This document shows, piece after piece, positions 36,701-44,682 of a stretch of DNA of 64,000 nucleotides. This stretch comes from JBFHQE01 sp041592335 (GTDB lineage: Bacteria; Pseudomonadota; Gammaproteobacteria; Thiohalobacterales; Thiohalobacteraceae). The notes under the pieces were generated by a model. The model saw only the letters and a list, made by a program, of their open reading frames with translations, was not told the DNA's origin and did not search any database. The position numbers were made by a program, and so were the translations under genes. Numbering within the stretch: position 1 is the stretch's first letter; each line of letters opens with the position of its first letter. Where the stretch lies: NCBI GenBank assembly GCA_041592335.1, contig JBFHQE010000007.1, forward strand, positions 62,001-126,000, given 5' to 3'.

Positions 36701-36829
36701 AGTATTGTTCAATTCCGGGTATTGCCGCACATCCAGGGAAAAAATCGCACGCAAGCCCACCACCAGGATCAACAAGCTGACCACGGTAGCCAACACCGGG
36801 CGTTGTATAAAAAGATCAGTGAACTTCAT
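33755..36829 (-). CDS. RND efflux pump inner-membrane transporter (HAE1 family)
   Basis: A 1024-residue proton-driven exporter of AcrB/MexF type. Twelve membrane helices with two large periplasmic loops are expected; the aspartate pair in VLAIGLVVDDAIIVVENVHRHIEEG is the proton relay. FGWDYTGESRQY and the last-domain pieces LAAQFESWRDP and PMSIAGALIFM are typical of HAE1. The gene follows its adaptor with a 6-bp gap. No TolC-like gene is near, so it should use a channel encoded elsewhere. Substrates cannot be deduced. Confidence 0.95.
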   Translation of the reverse strand: MKFTDLFIQRPVLATVVSLLILVVGLRAIFSLDVRQYPELNNTVVTVTTSYPGASSELIKGFITTPVQQAMAEANGIDYLFARSTQGVSTIEAHMELNYDANAAVAEIQAKVASVRNVLPVEAEDPVISSETGDSTALMYMAYYSLSMTPSQITDYLLRVVQPQLQAIPGVAKAQLLGNRTFAMRVWLDPRRMAALNVSADKVRQVLRENNFLSAVGQTKGAFFTTDLRAATDISTAEEFRNLVVRADNGALVRLADIAEIQLGSEDYDSTNLYKGKPAIFIGIEQAPGANPLTVAKSVRELMPELRSQFPTGLEGHIPYDASVFIEDSIDEVFATLIEAVLIVLTVIFITLGSIRAAFIPAVAVPLSLIGAAFIMLLLGFSVNLLTLLAMVLAIGLVVDDAIIVVENVHRHIEEGLSRFDAAIKGARELALPIIAMTTTLVAVYAPIGFMGGLVGTLFTEFAFALAGAVLISGVIALTLSPMMSAKVLKPHGQQSRFEQRVERFFNWLADAYHRRLHNSLTYVPVTMVFAVAVLASIYFMFVTTPNELAPTEDQSILFFQARSPQTATLDYNMAYTQQINDIFETIPEYHESFYLLGFGRDVSTVFGGFKMPPPSQRERGQGEVLQELQPKLGQVAGFQTAMFPRPSLPGGGRGLPIQFVITSDADYAEMDAVADQLIGKAMMSGQFMFLQKAVEFSRPKTTLVIDRDRAADLGMNMEDVGANLATFLGGGFANRFSLEGRSYKVIPQVDRDFRLDKERLKNYYLPTASGEQVPLSSIATFVDTVEPSQRTQHQQLNSVLVQGIAGGGVTQGDALAFLENAAREIFPQGFGWDYTGESRQYKQQGSALIITFFMSILVIYLVLAAQFESWRDPIIILVSVPMSIAGALIFMTLGFATVNIYTQVGLITLIGLIAKNGILIVEFANQLQVTDGLSKREAVEQAAKIRLRPILMTTVSMVVAMFPLLLATGPGAVSRFHIGLVIATGLGVGTLFTLFVVPAVYLLLARDHHALQASSTLTAEPVK

Positions 36830-36835
36830 TCGCGG

Positions 36836-37933
36836 TTACTCGCCAATACTTTCTGGATCGAGTGCGACACTGTTGTCGATCACCACGGACTGACCGTTAC
36901 GCAGTTTGTTCTGTCCGGCGCCGACGACAATCTCACCCGCTTCGAGACCGGCCAGAATAACGATGCGCCCATTCTTGACCTCGCCGGTCTGCACCTGACG
37001 GCGAGTGACGATTGTTCCGCCTTCCTGTTCTTCCACAACGAATACGGTGTCGCCGTACGGGTTAAACGTGATAGCGCGTTCCGGCAATACCAGCACTTCC
37101 TGTTCATTACCCAGTCGCGTCATGACATTGGCAAACATACCCGGTCGCAGTTTATGCTCGTGATTGGCGAGTGTCGCCCGCACCGATACGCTGCGCGTTG
37201 CCTCTTCCACGCGCGGACTCACGACACTGATCTCGCCCATGAAATTGACATCGGGAAACGCCTGAACCTGGATCTCCACACGCTGACCCACTGTCAGTTC
37301 ACTCAAGTAACGTTCCGGCAGACTGAAATCCACATAGATGGGAGCCAGTGATTGCAAGGATACAATCTCGCTGCCCGGTGGCAGGTATTCGCCCAGGTTG
37401 ATCGCACGAATCCCAAGCACACCGTCAAAGGGTGCAAGGATGGTCTTTTGTTTGAGCGCCTCTTCCTTGGCCACGCGCAATGCCGTGGCACCATCGAGCG
37501 TCGCGCGTGAACGATCGTAATCCGCACGCGAAACGGATTTTTCATTAACCAGTTTGGCGTTGCGCTGGAACTCGATTTCAGCCAGTCGCTCGGCGGCTAT
37601 GAGGGAAGCCAGCTCCGCACGATCCACGTCATTGTCCAGTTGCACCAGCTTGTCGCCTTTCACAACGGTTTGACCGGATTCGAAGTCGATGGCCTGTACC
37701 AGGCCAGCAACCTCATTTGCCACCATAACCTGATTCACCGCGACCAGGCTGCCGACCGAAACCAGGGTGGCTTCACGCGTTTCCCTGACCGCCTCGACAG
37801 TGGCCACGGTCGCGGGCGGCGGTCCACCCGCCATCATGGCTTGCATCTGTTTACCCACGAAGGCCTTCCAGCCAAATATGCCACCGAATAAAACCGCCAA
37901 ACCAAGCAGCACGATTAAGAGACGTTTGATCAC
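36836..37933 (-). CDS. RND efflux periplasmic adaptor (membrane fusion protein)
   Basis: A 365-residue adaptor. A single N-terminal membrane helix (LLIVLLGLAVLFGGIFGWKAF) anchors it; the lipoyl-like half motifs (VGSLVAVNQVMVANEVAGLVQ and TILAPFDGVLGI), an alpha hairpin of about 50 residues between them, and beta-barrel segments follow in the order usual for MexE/AcrA relatives. It lacks a lipobox. It is the first gene of the two-gene pump operon. Confidence 0.94.
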   Translation of the reverse strand: MIKRLLIVLLGLAVLFGGIFGWKAFVGKQMQAMMAGGPPPATVATVEAVRETREATLVSVGSLVAVNQVMVANEVAGLVQAIDFESGQTVVKGDKLVQLDNDVDRAELASLIAAERLAEIEFQRNAKLVNEKSVSRADYDRSRATLDGATALRVAKEEALKQKTILAPFDGVLGIRAINLGEYLPPGSEIVSLQSLAPIYVDFSLPERYLSELTVGQRVEIQVQAFPDVNFMGEISVVSPRVEEATRSVSVRATLANHEHKLRPGMFANVMTRLGNEQEVLVLPERAITFNPYGDTVFVVEEQEGGTIVTRRQVQTGEVKNGRIVILAGLEAGEIVVGAGQNKLRNGQSVVIDNSVALDPESIGE

Positions 37934-38020
37934 AGGACTACCATAATTTTGTGGCCATTCAGAATAATGACAGGAGACAATACGACAGGTTCACAGCATA
38001 ACCAGATCACCCGTCGGCTG

Positions 38021-38881
38021 CTACCGTAACACCAGCATCTTTTTCACAATCTGCAGCAGAACCCACAAGAATGACAAGGGGAATAACAATGTCTGGATGG
38101 CAAAAACAACCATCAGGTTGATCGCATGTTCACTGACATTAGCTGCCGCCTGCTTGAAGGCCTCAATATTAGCCTCGATATCGATCGCATCGGAAGCCGA
38201 GCGATACAGCCGCTTGAACTCCGCAACGAAACCCTGGTCACGCTCTTCAAGCTGTGATTGTTGTTCCCGGTTGATTTCACCAATGGCTTGCGCGGTGAAT
38301 TCCAGCTGTTGCTGGGAAGCAGTGAACTGTGGTTCCAGAAACTGCTGATAGATCATTTCGCTGCCAATCGCCATCAGGGGTACGGCAAAGCGCAGGGCAA
38401 TCATCACCCAGGCTGTCTTGAACATCACACGCCGCACAGAACCGCTAACAATCTTCGGTTTCCACAACACAATCACCGAAGCCAGCAGCGAAACAGCCAT
38501 CACGCCAGTAAACCAGTGCCAGGCCGTGACATTCAACAGCATCTTTTGAATACCCAATGACGTACTCGCCGCCAGCACAAACCAGGAAAAGCGCTCAATC
38601 AGGTCATTAATGGGATCGAGGATTTCGCCCGGCGTAAAGGTCATGCCCACGCCGACAGGTTCCACTGCCACTTCTGTTCCCTGCATGACCGAAATCACAC
38701 CATTCAGCCCACGCGCCACGCCAAAGGTGATCAGGGATCGCTTCAGCCCATCCTCGGTGTAAGTCTGGCTGATGTTATCCAGCACGCCACTAAAGGCAAT
38801 CGCTACCAGCACCGCTGCCAACAGACTGTAGATCAGTTTTCGTTTCGAACCTGGCGAATAATTGTCATCTGTCGAATTCAC
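38021..38881 (-). CDS. Uncharacterised inner-membrane protein
   Basis: A 286-residue protein that I do not recognise. A first membrane helix (LIYSLLAAVLVAIAFSGVL) is followed by a ~60-residue loop with TEDGLKRSLITFGVARGLNGVIS, then helices at about 95-115, 120-142 and 153-172, a long charged and Gln/Glu-rich helical stretch (about 180-245, possibly coiled coil), and a final hydrophobic stretch near 255-283. It lies between the pump operon and the divergent MFS gene. No catalytic motif is visible. Confidence 0.75.
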   Translation of the reverse strand: MNSTDDNYSPGSKRKLIYSLLAAVLVAIAFSGVLDNISQTYTEDGLKRSLITFGVARGLNGVISVMQGTEVAVEPVGVGMTFTPGEILDPINDLIERFSWFVLAASTSLGIQKMLLNVTAWHWFTGVMAVSLLASVIVLWKPKIVSGSVRRVMFKTAWVMIALRFAVPLMAIGSEMIYQQFLEPQFTASQQQLEFTAQAIGEINREQQSQLEERDQGFVAEFKRLYRSASDAIDIEANIEAFKQAAANVSEHAINLMVVFAIQTLLFPLSFLWVLLQIVKKMLVLR

Positions 38882-38918
38882 GTTACACTACGCCTGACAT
38901 CAATAAAGGAACACATCC

Positions 38919-40184
38919 TTGTTTGGACTGAACCGCCAGGAATGGTCCTGGGCCTGGTATGACTGGGCCAATTCCGCCTTTGCCACCACGGTCATGGCCG
39001 GTCTGTTCCCGGTATTCTACAAGACTTACTGGCATGCCGGCTCTCCCGCCGAGGTCAGCACCTTTTACCTGGGGCTGTTTAATGCACTCGCCAGTCTACT
39101 GGTTGCTCTCAGCGCCCCTTTCCTGGGCGCCATTGCGGACGCACTGGGCAGACGAAAAGCAGCGCTGATCATATTCGCCAGTCTCGGCATTCTCAGTACC
39201 TGCGGGCTATACCTGGTCGCGCAGGGGCACTGGCTGCTCGCCTCGCTACTCTATGTGACCGCGATAATCGGTTTTTCCGGCAGTAATATTTTCTACGACT
39301 CATTGCTGATATTTGTCAGCCCCAAAGAACGCCGCAACCGCCTGTCCAGTGTCGGCTTCTCACTCGGTTATCTTGGCGGAGGACTGCTGTTCGCGGTGAA
39401 TGTCTGGATGATTCGCGATCCTGCTTTCTTTGCGCTTGCCGATGCAACCCAGTCAGTACGCGTTGCCTTCATCAGCGTCGGCGTCTGGTGGAGTGTGTTT
39501 TTACTACCATTGATCGTCTGGGTCAGGGAACCTGCCTGCAAGGAAGACCCCGCCAGGGGTTCAACACTTCTTGCGGGCTGGCGCCAGGTGATGACTACAC
39601 TAAGCGCCATCCGGCATCTGCCCGAAGCGTTTCTTTTCTTACTGGCTTACTGGTTATACATCGATGGCGTCGACACCATCATTCGCATGGCCGTCGATTA
39701 CGGTTTAAGCCTGGGCTTTTCCCAGAACAGCCTCATTACGGCACTGCTGATTACCCAGTTTGTCGGTTTTCCCGCCGCACTGATATTCGGCAAACTGGGA
39801 TCAAAGATCGGCGCGCGCCCCGCCATACTGATCGGCCTGGTCATTTATTGTGGCATCACGCTGTGGGGCGCCTTCATGCGGACGGAAACGGAATTCTACG
39901 GACTCGCGATTTCCGTTGGACTCGTGCAGGGCGGTATCCAGGCATTAAGCCGTGCCCTATACAGTCGCCTCATTCCACCGGACCAGGCATCGGAATTCTT
40001 CGGCTTCTATAACCTGCTGGGAAAATTCGCGGCGGTGCTTGGCCCGCTGATGATTGGTGGTATCACCCTGCTGACCCAGAACCCACGCATCGGGATAGTA
40101 TCGATCCTGGTGTTGTTCGTTGCCGGTGGCTGGCTACTGACAAGAGTGGATATTGCGAAGGGGGAAGCCATGGCACATCAATAA
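38919..40184 (+). CDS. MFS transporter, UMF1 family
   Basis: A 421-residue transporter with about 12 hydrophobic segments. It starts at TTG, supported by AAGGA at 8 bp and by the family-typical N-terminus WSWAWYDWANSAFATTVMAG. The same YDWANSAF motif defines the UMF1 (Atg22-like) group. The MFS loop motif appears as GAIADALGRRKAAL. Relatives are often near sugar or amino-acid genes, but the substrate is unknown. It is divergent from the unknown membrane protein. Confidence 0.92.
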   Translation: MFGLNRQEWSWAWYDWANSAFATTVMAGLFPVFYKTYWHAGSPAEVSTFYLGLFNALASLLVALSAPFLGAIADALGRRKAALIIFASLGILSTCGLYLVAQGHWLLASLLYVTAIIGFSGSNIFYDSLLIFVSPKERRNRLSSVGFSLGYLGGGLLFAVNVWMIRDPAFFALADATQSVRVAFISVGVWWSVFLLPLIVWVREPACKEDPARGSTLLAGWRQVMTTLSAIRHLPEAFLFLLAYWLYIDGVDTIIRMAVDYGLSLGFSQNSLITALLITQFVGFPAALIFGKLGSKIGARPAILIGLVIYCGITLWGAFMRTETEFYGLAISVGLVQGGIQALSRALYSRLIPPDQASEFFGFYNLLGKFAAVLGPLMIGGITLLTQNPRIGIVSILVLFVAGGWLLTRVDIAKGEAMAHQ

Positions 40185-40201
40185 GCATCATTCTCAAACA
40201 G

Positions 40202-40753
40202 TTATTTTCTGAGCAGCAACTTGTCGATAAGTTGCTCAACAAACACTGCCTGATAATCACCCGCGTGCGTTTCGCCAATAAACTTTCCGACTATACGCCC
40301 CTGTTTATCCACCAGGTAAAATGCTGGCCAGTATTTATTATGCAATGACTTCCAGTATGAATGATCGTCATCCAACATCACCGGCCAATCAATATCGTGC
40401 TGCCTAACAGACTCCAACACGGCTGACCGGGATTTTTCCCATTCATATTCCGGACTGTGCACACCTATTATTTCAAATCCCCGATGCTGATAATCAGCAT
40501 AGATTTTCTTTAACCAGGGTATGCTTCGCTTGCAATTGATACAGTCAAACGTCCAGACGTTTAACAAAAGCACCTTGCCTCGCAATTGCGCCAGATCGAG
40601 CGGCGCTGTATTTATCCATTGCTCACTGTTCACCGCCGCGAAAGGTGGCGCATAATCCAGGCGAGATTGATCTTCCGCGCATACCGAAGACATAACCGTC
40701 ATCAACACCATCAACCATAACAGCGAAAAAAATGTAATTTTCACATCAACCAT
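40202..40753 (-). CDS. Secreted thioredoxin-like (TlpA/ResA-type) protein
   Basis: Encodes 183 residues from the ATG at 40753; an in-frame ATG at 40771 would add six residues and is a fair alternative. A signal peptide (KITFFSLLWLMVLMTVMSSVCA) precedes a thioredoxin fold with the active site CINC in NVWTFDCINCKRSIPWLKK and the cis-proline region YWPAFYLVDKQGRIVGKF. This fits an extracytoplasmic thiol oxidoreductase. It lies 83 bp after the cytochrome P460 gene on the same strand and could assist its haem attachment, which is inference. Confidence 0.88.
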   Translation of the reverse strand: MVDVKITFFSLLWLMVLMTVMSSVCAEDQSRLDYAPPFAAVNSEQWINTAPLDLAQLRGKVLLLNVWTFDCINCKRSIPWLKKIYADYQHRGFEIIGVHSPEYEWEKSRSAVLESVRQHDIDWPVMLDDDHSYWKSLHNKYWPAFYLVDKQGRIVGKFIGETHAGDYQAVFVEQLIDKLLLRK

Positions 40754-40835
40754 GCAAACTATTACCCTCATGGATAAAAGGCCTGCCGTGACCTTGCCAC
40801 GACAGGCATACCCTACCTGGGAGACGATGCTCTAT

Positions 40836-41423
40836 TCACTGGTTCAGGATAGGATAATACTGCTTGAACACCATCCCCTTGCCCGCATTGACGGTATGGC
40901 AGGCCGCACAACTCTCAACCGGCGCGGCGGTTGCGGCACGCAGATAAGGCGGTTCTTCATGACCAAAGTTAAAGAAACCCCAGCCATTGGTGTCCTTAAA
41001 CCGCTTGCCGTCTTTCACCATTACATCCATTCCCTGGAATTTATGCGCAAAGAAACCCCGGCCGGATGGCGCATTTTTTGACCCATCCTTGAATCCCCCC
41101 TTTTGTAGCGACACGAGTTCTTTTGCAATCACGGTTCCATCGGGGAAACTGCCGGTTTTTTCATAAACAGCATAGGCATCGGGATTTACATAAACGTGGT
41201 GATACTCCGGAAAGCCCGCCTTGCCATTGTTGAGGCCATTGGGTGTTAATGGCGCACCAATAAATACCCACTCTCTGAATCCTTCAGGCAACACCAGTTC
41301 CCCCTTATCGTTGAAAATGGCCGCACCGATATTGTTGTCAGCCGACCAGGCCGGTGAATACGCACCTGCCAGACTGGTTGCCAGCAACATCAGGTTCATT
41401 GTTTTCGCTATGGACTGTTTCAT
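40836..41423 (-). CDS. Cytochrome P460-family c-type haem protein
   Basis: A 195-residue periplasmic protein with a signal peptide (cleavage at AWSA-DNN). The single CxxCH is CAACH at 172-176. The fold segments (PEGFREWVFIG, FPEYHHVYVNPDAY, FKDGSKNAPSGRGFFAHKF, MDVMVKDGKRF, GWGFFNF) are those of the cytochrome P460 family, known for oxidising hydroxylamine in nitrifiers but with broad, mostly undefined roles elsewhere. AGGAG precedes the ATG. It is divergent from an AraC-type regulator. Confidence 0.9.
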   Translation of the reverse strand: MKQSIAKTMNLMLLATSLAGAYSPAWSADNNIGAAIFNDKGELVLPEGFREWVFIGAPLTPNGLNNGKAGFPEYHHVYVNPDAYAVYEKTGSFPDGTVIAKELVSLQKGGFKDGSKNAPSGRGFFAHKFQGMDVMVKDGKRFKDTNGWGFFNFGHEEPPYLRAATAAPVESCAACHTVNAGKGMVFKQYYPILNQ

Positions 41424-41610
41424 CTCGTTTCTCCTGAAATATATTGATCAAGCCGCCTTCAAGATTGCTGCTGTTGCAGCATCGGTTTGGTCGAGATCGA
41501 CCATGGTCCAAGTGAGGGAACTGATGCCCTGAAGACGTGGAAGAATATTGACAGTCGTTTTGATACTCGTGGTATCTTTGAGTATCAAATGCAATACCCG
41601 GGGTATTGAA

Positions 41611-42426
41611 ATGGACGACAGGCTAGCCGAAATTCTGAAATATTTCGATTTACGGGCCAGGGTCTTTCAATCCGGCCCGCTCTGCAACACCGCCGACTAT
41701 GACGCACTGGAGGGCCTCGGCTACATCCATGTACTCCAGCGCGGCCAGTTGCAAGTCGAATCGCCCCAGCATCCGGCGCTGTTACTGGATGAACCCAGTT
41801 TGTTTTTTTACATGAACCCCACCAGTCACCGACTTACCCCGAGGGATTGCGATGTTGAAATGGTGTGCGCATCGATAGACTTTGGACGAGGCCTGCACAA
41901 CCCGATAGCTCGTTCGCTGCCAGATGTTGTCGTGATAAGACTCGGTGAAATGCCCGCATTGAGCATGACACTCGAACTACTGTTTCGCGAAGCCAATGAG
42001 CAGCATTGCGGCCGCCAGGCAACCCTGAATCGGTTGATCGAAGTCGTGATTATTCAGGTGCTGCGAGACTTGATGGATCAACATCGCATGCAGTTCGGCC
42101 TGATAGCCGGGCTGGCGGATACCCGGCTTGCCAAAGCTATCAATGCCATGCATGCCGAACCGGCGCGCGCCTGGAGCCTTGAGGACCTTGCGTCAACAGC
42201 GGGCATGTCCCGGGCAAGATTTGCCGCCAGGTTCCGGGAAATCGTGGGTATCACGCCCGGCGCATACCTCACTGAATGGCGCATCGGTATGGCACAGACG
42301 ATGTTACGAAAAGGAAAACCTGTTCAACTGGTAGCAGACCTGGTGGGTTATGGCAGTGCCAGCGCCCTTTCGCGCGCCTTTAAAGCACAAACAGGTTCAT
42401 CCCCTTCAGAGTGGGGCAGGCAGTAG
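41611..42426 (+). CDS. AraC-family transcriptional regulator with cupin-like sensor
   Basis: Encodes 271 residues from the ATG at 41611 (MDDRLAEILKYFDLRA); the frame extends 21 codons further upstream, but those residues are unlike the family. The N-terminal half is a cupin-type binding domain of the Cupin_6 kind. The C-terminal AraC domain has two helix-turn-helix parts, with SLEDLASTAGMSRARFAARFREIVGITPGAYL and VADLVGYGSASALSRAFKAQTGSSPSEW. Its position opposite the P460 gene suggests that it controls that gene. Confidence 0.9.
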   Translation: MDDRLAEILKYFDLRARVFQSGPLCNTADYDALEGLGYIHVLQRGQLQVESPQHPALLLDEPSLFFYMNPTSHRLTPRDCDVEMVCASIDFGRGLHNPIARSLPDVVVIRLGEMPALSMTLELLFREANEQHCGRQATLNRLIEVVIIQVLRDLMDQHRMQFGLIAGLADTRLAKAINAMHAEPARAWSLEDLASTAGMSRARFAARFREIVGITPGAYLTEWRIGMAQTMLRKGKPVQLVADLVGYGSASALSRAFKAQTGSSPSEWGRQ

Positions 42427-42578
42427 TACCGCTATGTAATGCCAAACCGGATACGCAAAATCAATAAATCGAGACTCCCTGTATAGGAACGCCAGAACTT
42501 CCTTCATAGTTCCCGCATCTAAGCACCGTGGGATTCAAACCCATTCGCAATCACTATACAGATCAGGAGATTATTGAA

Positions 42579-42734
42579 ATGAGAACTTTATTATCATCCT
42601 TCATGGCCGCTTTGTTTTCAGCCGCAGTGTTTATATCTTCCACCGCTTCAGCACACAATAGCTGCGACAATCAGAATACTGCAGAAAGTATGACTGCCGG
42701 ACAGGCCTGGGATAACAACGGTTACGACGATTAA
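42579..42734 (+). CDS. Small secreted peptide of unknown function
   Basis: A 51-residue protein with AGGAG nine bases before the ATG. The first half is a clear signal peptide (LLSSFMAALFSAAVFISSTASA), leaving a mature peptide of about 26 residues, HNSCDNQNTAESMTAGQAWD and a short acidic tail with one cysteine. A terminator follows 20 bp later. I know no family for it. It lies after the AraC gene on the same strand. Confidence 0.6.
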   Translation: MRTLLSSFMAALFSAAVFISSTASAHNSCDNQNTAESMTAGQAWDNNGYDD

Positions 42735-42749
42735 TCGTTAACCCATAAA

Positions 42750-42785
42750 CAAAAAGACCCTGATAAAGTATCAGGGTCTTTTTTA
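42750..42785. terminator. Bidirectional terminator between the small peptide and mlaC
   Basis: AAGACCCTGATA-aag-TATCAGGGTCTT with an A-run on the left and T-run on the right. It serves the peptide gene on the plus strand and the mla operon on the minus strand. Confidence 0.93.
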
Positions 42786-42804
42786 ACAGGTTTAGTAGCG
42801 CTAG

Positions 42805-43392
42805 TTAGCCGGCCGTTCCGTTCAGCTTCGCCTCCAGCTTGGCAATCAAACCGGATACGCCTTCTTTCTTGGCGATTGCACCATAACTGCTGCGGTAGTT
42901 GCTGATCAGGCTAACGCCTTCGATCACGACGTCATAGATATACCATTCGCCGTTATCACGAAGAATTGTTTTATACACGACCGGGATCTCCTTGTCGGAC
43001 ATCACGATGGCGGTTTCCACTTCGCCGTACTTTTCTTTCTTGATGGTTTCGTTCTTATACGCCACTTCTTCGTCGGTGTATTCTTCCACCATCACCAGAT
43101 AGGTTTCTTCCAACAGGCGCGAGTATAGCTCGGTAAACTTTTCCTGCTCTTCCTTGCTGGCCGTGCGCCAGTTGGTAGCCAGCGTGCGCTGCGACATGGC
43201 GCGATAGTCAAAACGTTTTGCCAGCAGTTCGCGAATCTCCAGCTTCTTGGCATCCACGTCCTTGGCGTCATCCTTTAATACCGTCAACACGGCATCCACG
43301 GTGGTGCGCACATTCTCGGTCGGAGCGGCTGCGGCGCTGACCAGGGGCGACAAAAACAGCAAAGCAGATAACAACCAGCTATAGAATTTCAT
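42805..43392 (-). CDS. mlaC: Phospholipid-binding periplasmic protein MlaC
   Basis: A 195-residue protein that ferries phospholipids between the outer membrane and the MlaFED complex. The ATG at 43392 follows GAGGGA at 6 bp. Its signal peptide ends near SAA-APT. The conserved core RFDYRAMSQRTLATNWRTAS, then LLEETYLVMVEEYTD and WYIYDVVIEGVSLISNYR, is typical of the MlaC family. It is the last gene of mlaFEDC; a terminator follows directly, with no mlaB. Confidence 0.94.
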   Translation of the reverse strand: MKFYSWLLSALLFLSPLVSAAAAPTENVRTTVDAVLTVLKDDAKDVDAKKLEIRELLAKRFDYRAMSQRTLATNWRTASKEEQEKFTELYSRLLEETYLVMVEEYTDEEVAYKNETIKKEKYGEVETAIVMSDKEIPVVYKTILRDNGEWYIYDVVIEGVSLISNYRSSYGAIAKKEGVSGLIAKLEAKLNGTAG

Positions 43393-43409
43393 GGAATGTC
43401 CCTCAAACA

Positions 43410-43874
43410 TCATTCATCTTGGGTATCATCACCGCTCTCGAAGATATATTTACTGACCAGTTCTTCGATATCCAGCGATGACTCGGTCTCGATGATTTCA
43501 TCACCGTCGACAAGATATTCATCGACCCCACCCGGTGTTAATTTAATGAACTTATCCCCGATTATCCCGGCTGTACGTATAGAAGCGATTGTATCTTCTT
43601 GTAATTTAACAACATCCTCAATGGAGAGCGTCACGACCGATTCATAGGTTTCGGGATCCAGTTCAATATTTTCCACCTTGCCGACCGATACGCCTGCCAG
43701 CTCCACTACCCCGCCTGACTTCAGCCCGGATGTATTAGTGAAGCGCGCCGAGACCGTATAAGTCTGCTTCTCGAAGATCCCGATATCGCCCATCTTGATC
43801 GCCATGTAGAAGAAGGCCGCAAAGCCCGCCAGCATGAACAGGCCCACCACGAATTCGATGCTCAGTTTTTTCAT
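43410..43874 (-). CDS. mlaD: Phospholipid transport MCE protein MlaD
   Basis: Encodes 154 residues. The ATG at 43874 is favoured because AAGGGA stands 6 bp before it; the ATG two codons upstream is too close. One N-terminal membrane helix (SIEFVVGLFMLAGFAAFFYM) anchors an MCE domain (YTVSARFTNTSGLKSGGVV, VELAGVSVGKV) that forms the periplasmic hexameric ring. The C-terminal tail is acidic. Confidence 0.95.
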   Translation of the reverse strand: MKKLSIEFVVGLFMLAGFAAFFYMAIKMGDIGIFEKQTYTVSARFTNTSGLKSGGVVELAGVSVGKVENIELDPETYESVVTLSIEDVVKLQEDTIASIRTAGIIGDKFIKLTPGGVDEYLVDGDEIIETESSLDIEELVSKYIFESGDDTQDE

Positions 43875-43889
43875 CGTCATTCCCTTTCG

Positions 43890-44678
43890 TTACAGCATGA
43901 TTGCGCTGATCAGGTAATCAGCAATCAATATTCCAATCGTTGAGATCACCACGGCATTGGTGGTGGTGCGGCTAACGCCTTCCGAACCGAAGGCGCCGTT
44001 TTCATCCAGGTGCATCAGAAAACCTTTTGCGGTCGCCACCCAGATAATAATCAGACCGAAGATAATCGACTTCACCAGGCCCATTTCGATGTCATGCCAG
44101 ACCACGGTGTGATACATGCCCTGAAAATAGGCTGCCTCGTTAACTCCAAACAGCACCACACCGACAAACCAGCCACCGAAAATACCGACAAAAATAAACA
44201 GCATGGTCAGCGCGGGAACGGCAAGCAGTCCGGCGATCATGCGCGGCACAATCAGGAATTTGTAGGGATCGATGGCCATGCATTCCAGCGAGTCGATCTG
44301 TTCATCGGTACGCATGATGCCGATCTCGGCACAAATGGATGAACCCGCGCGACCGATGACGACCAGCGCGGACAACACTGGTCCAAGCTCGCGGATCAGG
44401 CCCAGCGCAACCGCCGAACCCAGCATGGCAACCGAACCGAAGCGCACCAGCGTATCGTAGAACTGCAGTGCCACGACCATGCCGGTGAATGAACCGGCCA
44501 CCAGGATCACCAGCGTGGATCGCGCACCGATAAAATGAATCTGCTTGATAATCGGAAACAGCTGATAAGGCGGCGCCAGCGCCTTTTTGATACTGGTGAA
44601 CAAAAACAGTCCCATCAGCCCCATCTGTTCGATGAAACGGATAAAGCCGCCACCCAGCCTTTCAATCGCGCCTACCAT
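43890..44678 (-). CDS. mlaE: Phospholipid ABC transporter permease MlaE
   Basis: A 262-residue inner-membrane permease. The family signatures FTGMVVALQFYDTLVRFG, RELGPVLSALVVIGRAGSSICAEIG and MRTDEQIDSLECMAIDP are intact, and about five hydrophobic segments are visible. It pairs with MlaF ATPase and the MlaD ring in retrograde lipid transport that maintains outer-membrane asymmetry. Confidence 0.96.
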   Translation of the reverse strand: MVGAIERLGGGFIRFIEQMGLMGLFLFTSIKKALAPPYQLFPIIKQIHFIGARSTLVILVAGSFTGMVVALQFYDTLVRFGSVAMLGSAVALGLIRELGPVLSALVVIGRAGSSICAEIGIMRTDEQIDSLECMAIDPYKFLIVPRMIAGLLAVPALTMLFIFVGIFGGWFVGVVLFGVNEAAYFQGMYHTVVWHDIEMGLVKSIIFGLIIIWVATAKGFLMHLDENGAFGSEGVSRTTTNAVVISTIGILIADYLISAIML

Positions 44679-44682
44679 GTAC

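Noticed and set aside
35879..37351. 490-codon open frame on the plus strand
   Set aside because: It is antisense to the RND transporter and adaptor genes, both of which have clear motifs. Its translation is rich in His, Arg and Gln, as is usual for the reverse strand of GC-rich genes.
40836..42426. Nitrification gene cluster because of cytochrome P460
   Set aside because: No hao, cycA or amo genes are in the window and P460 proteins are common outside nitrifiers.
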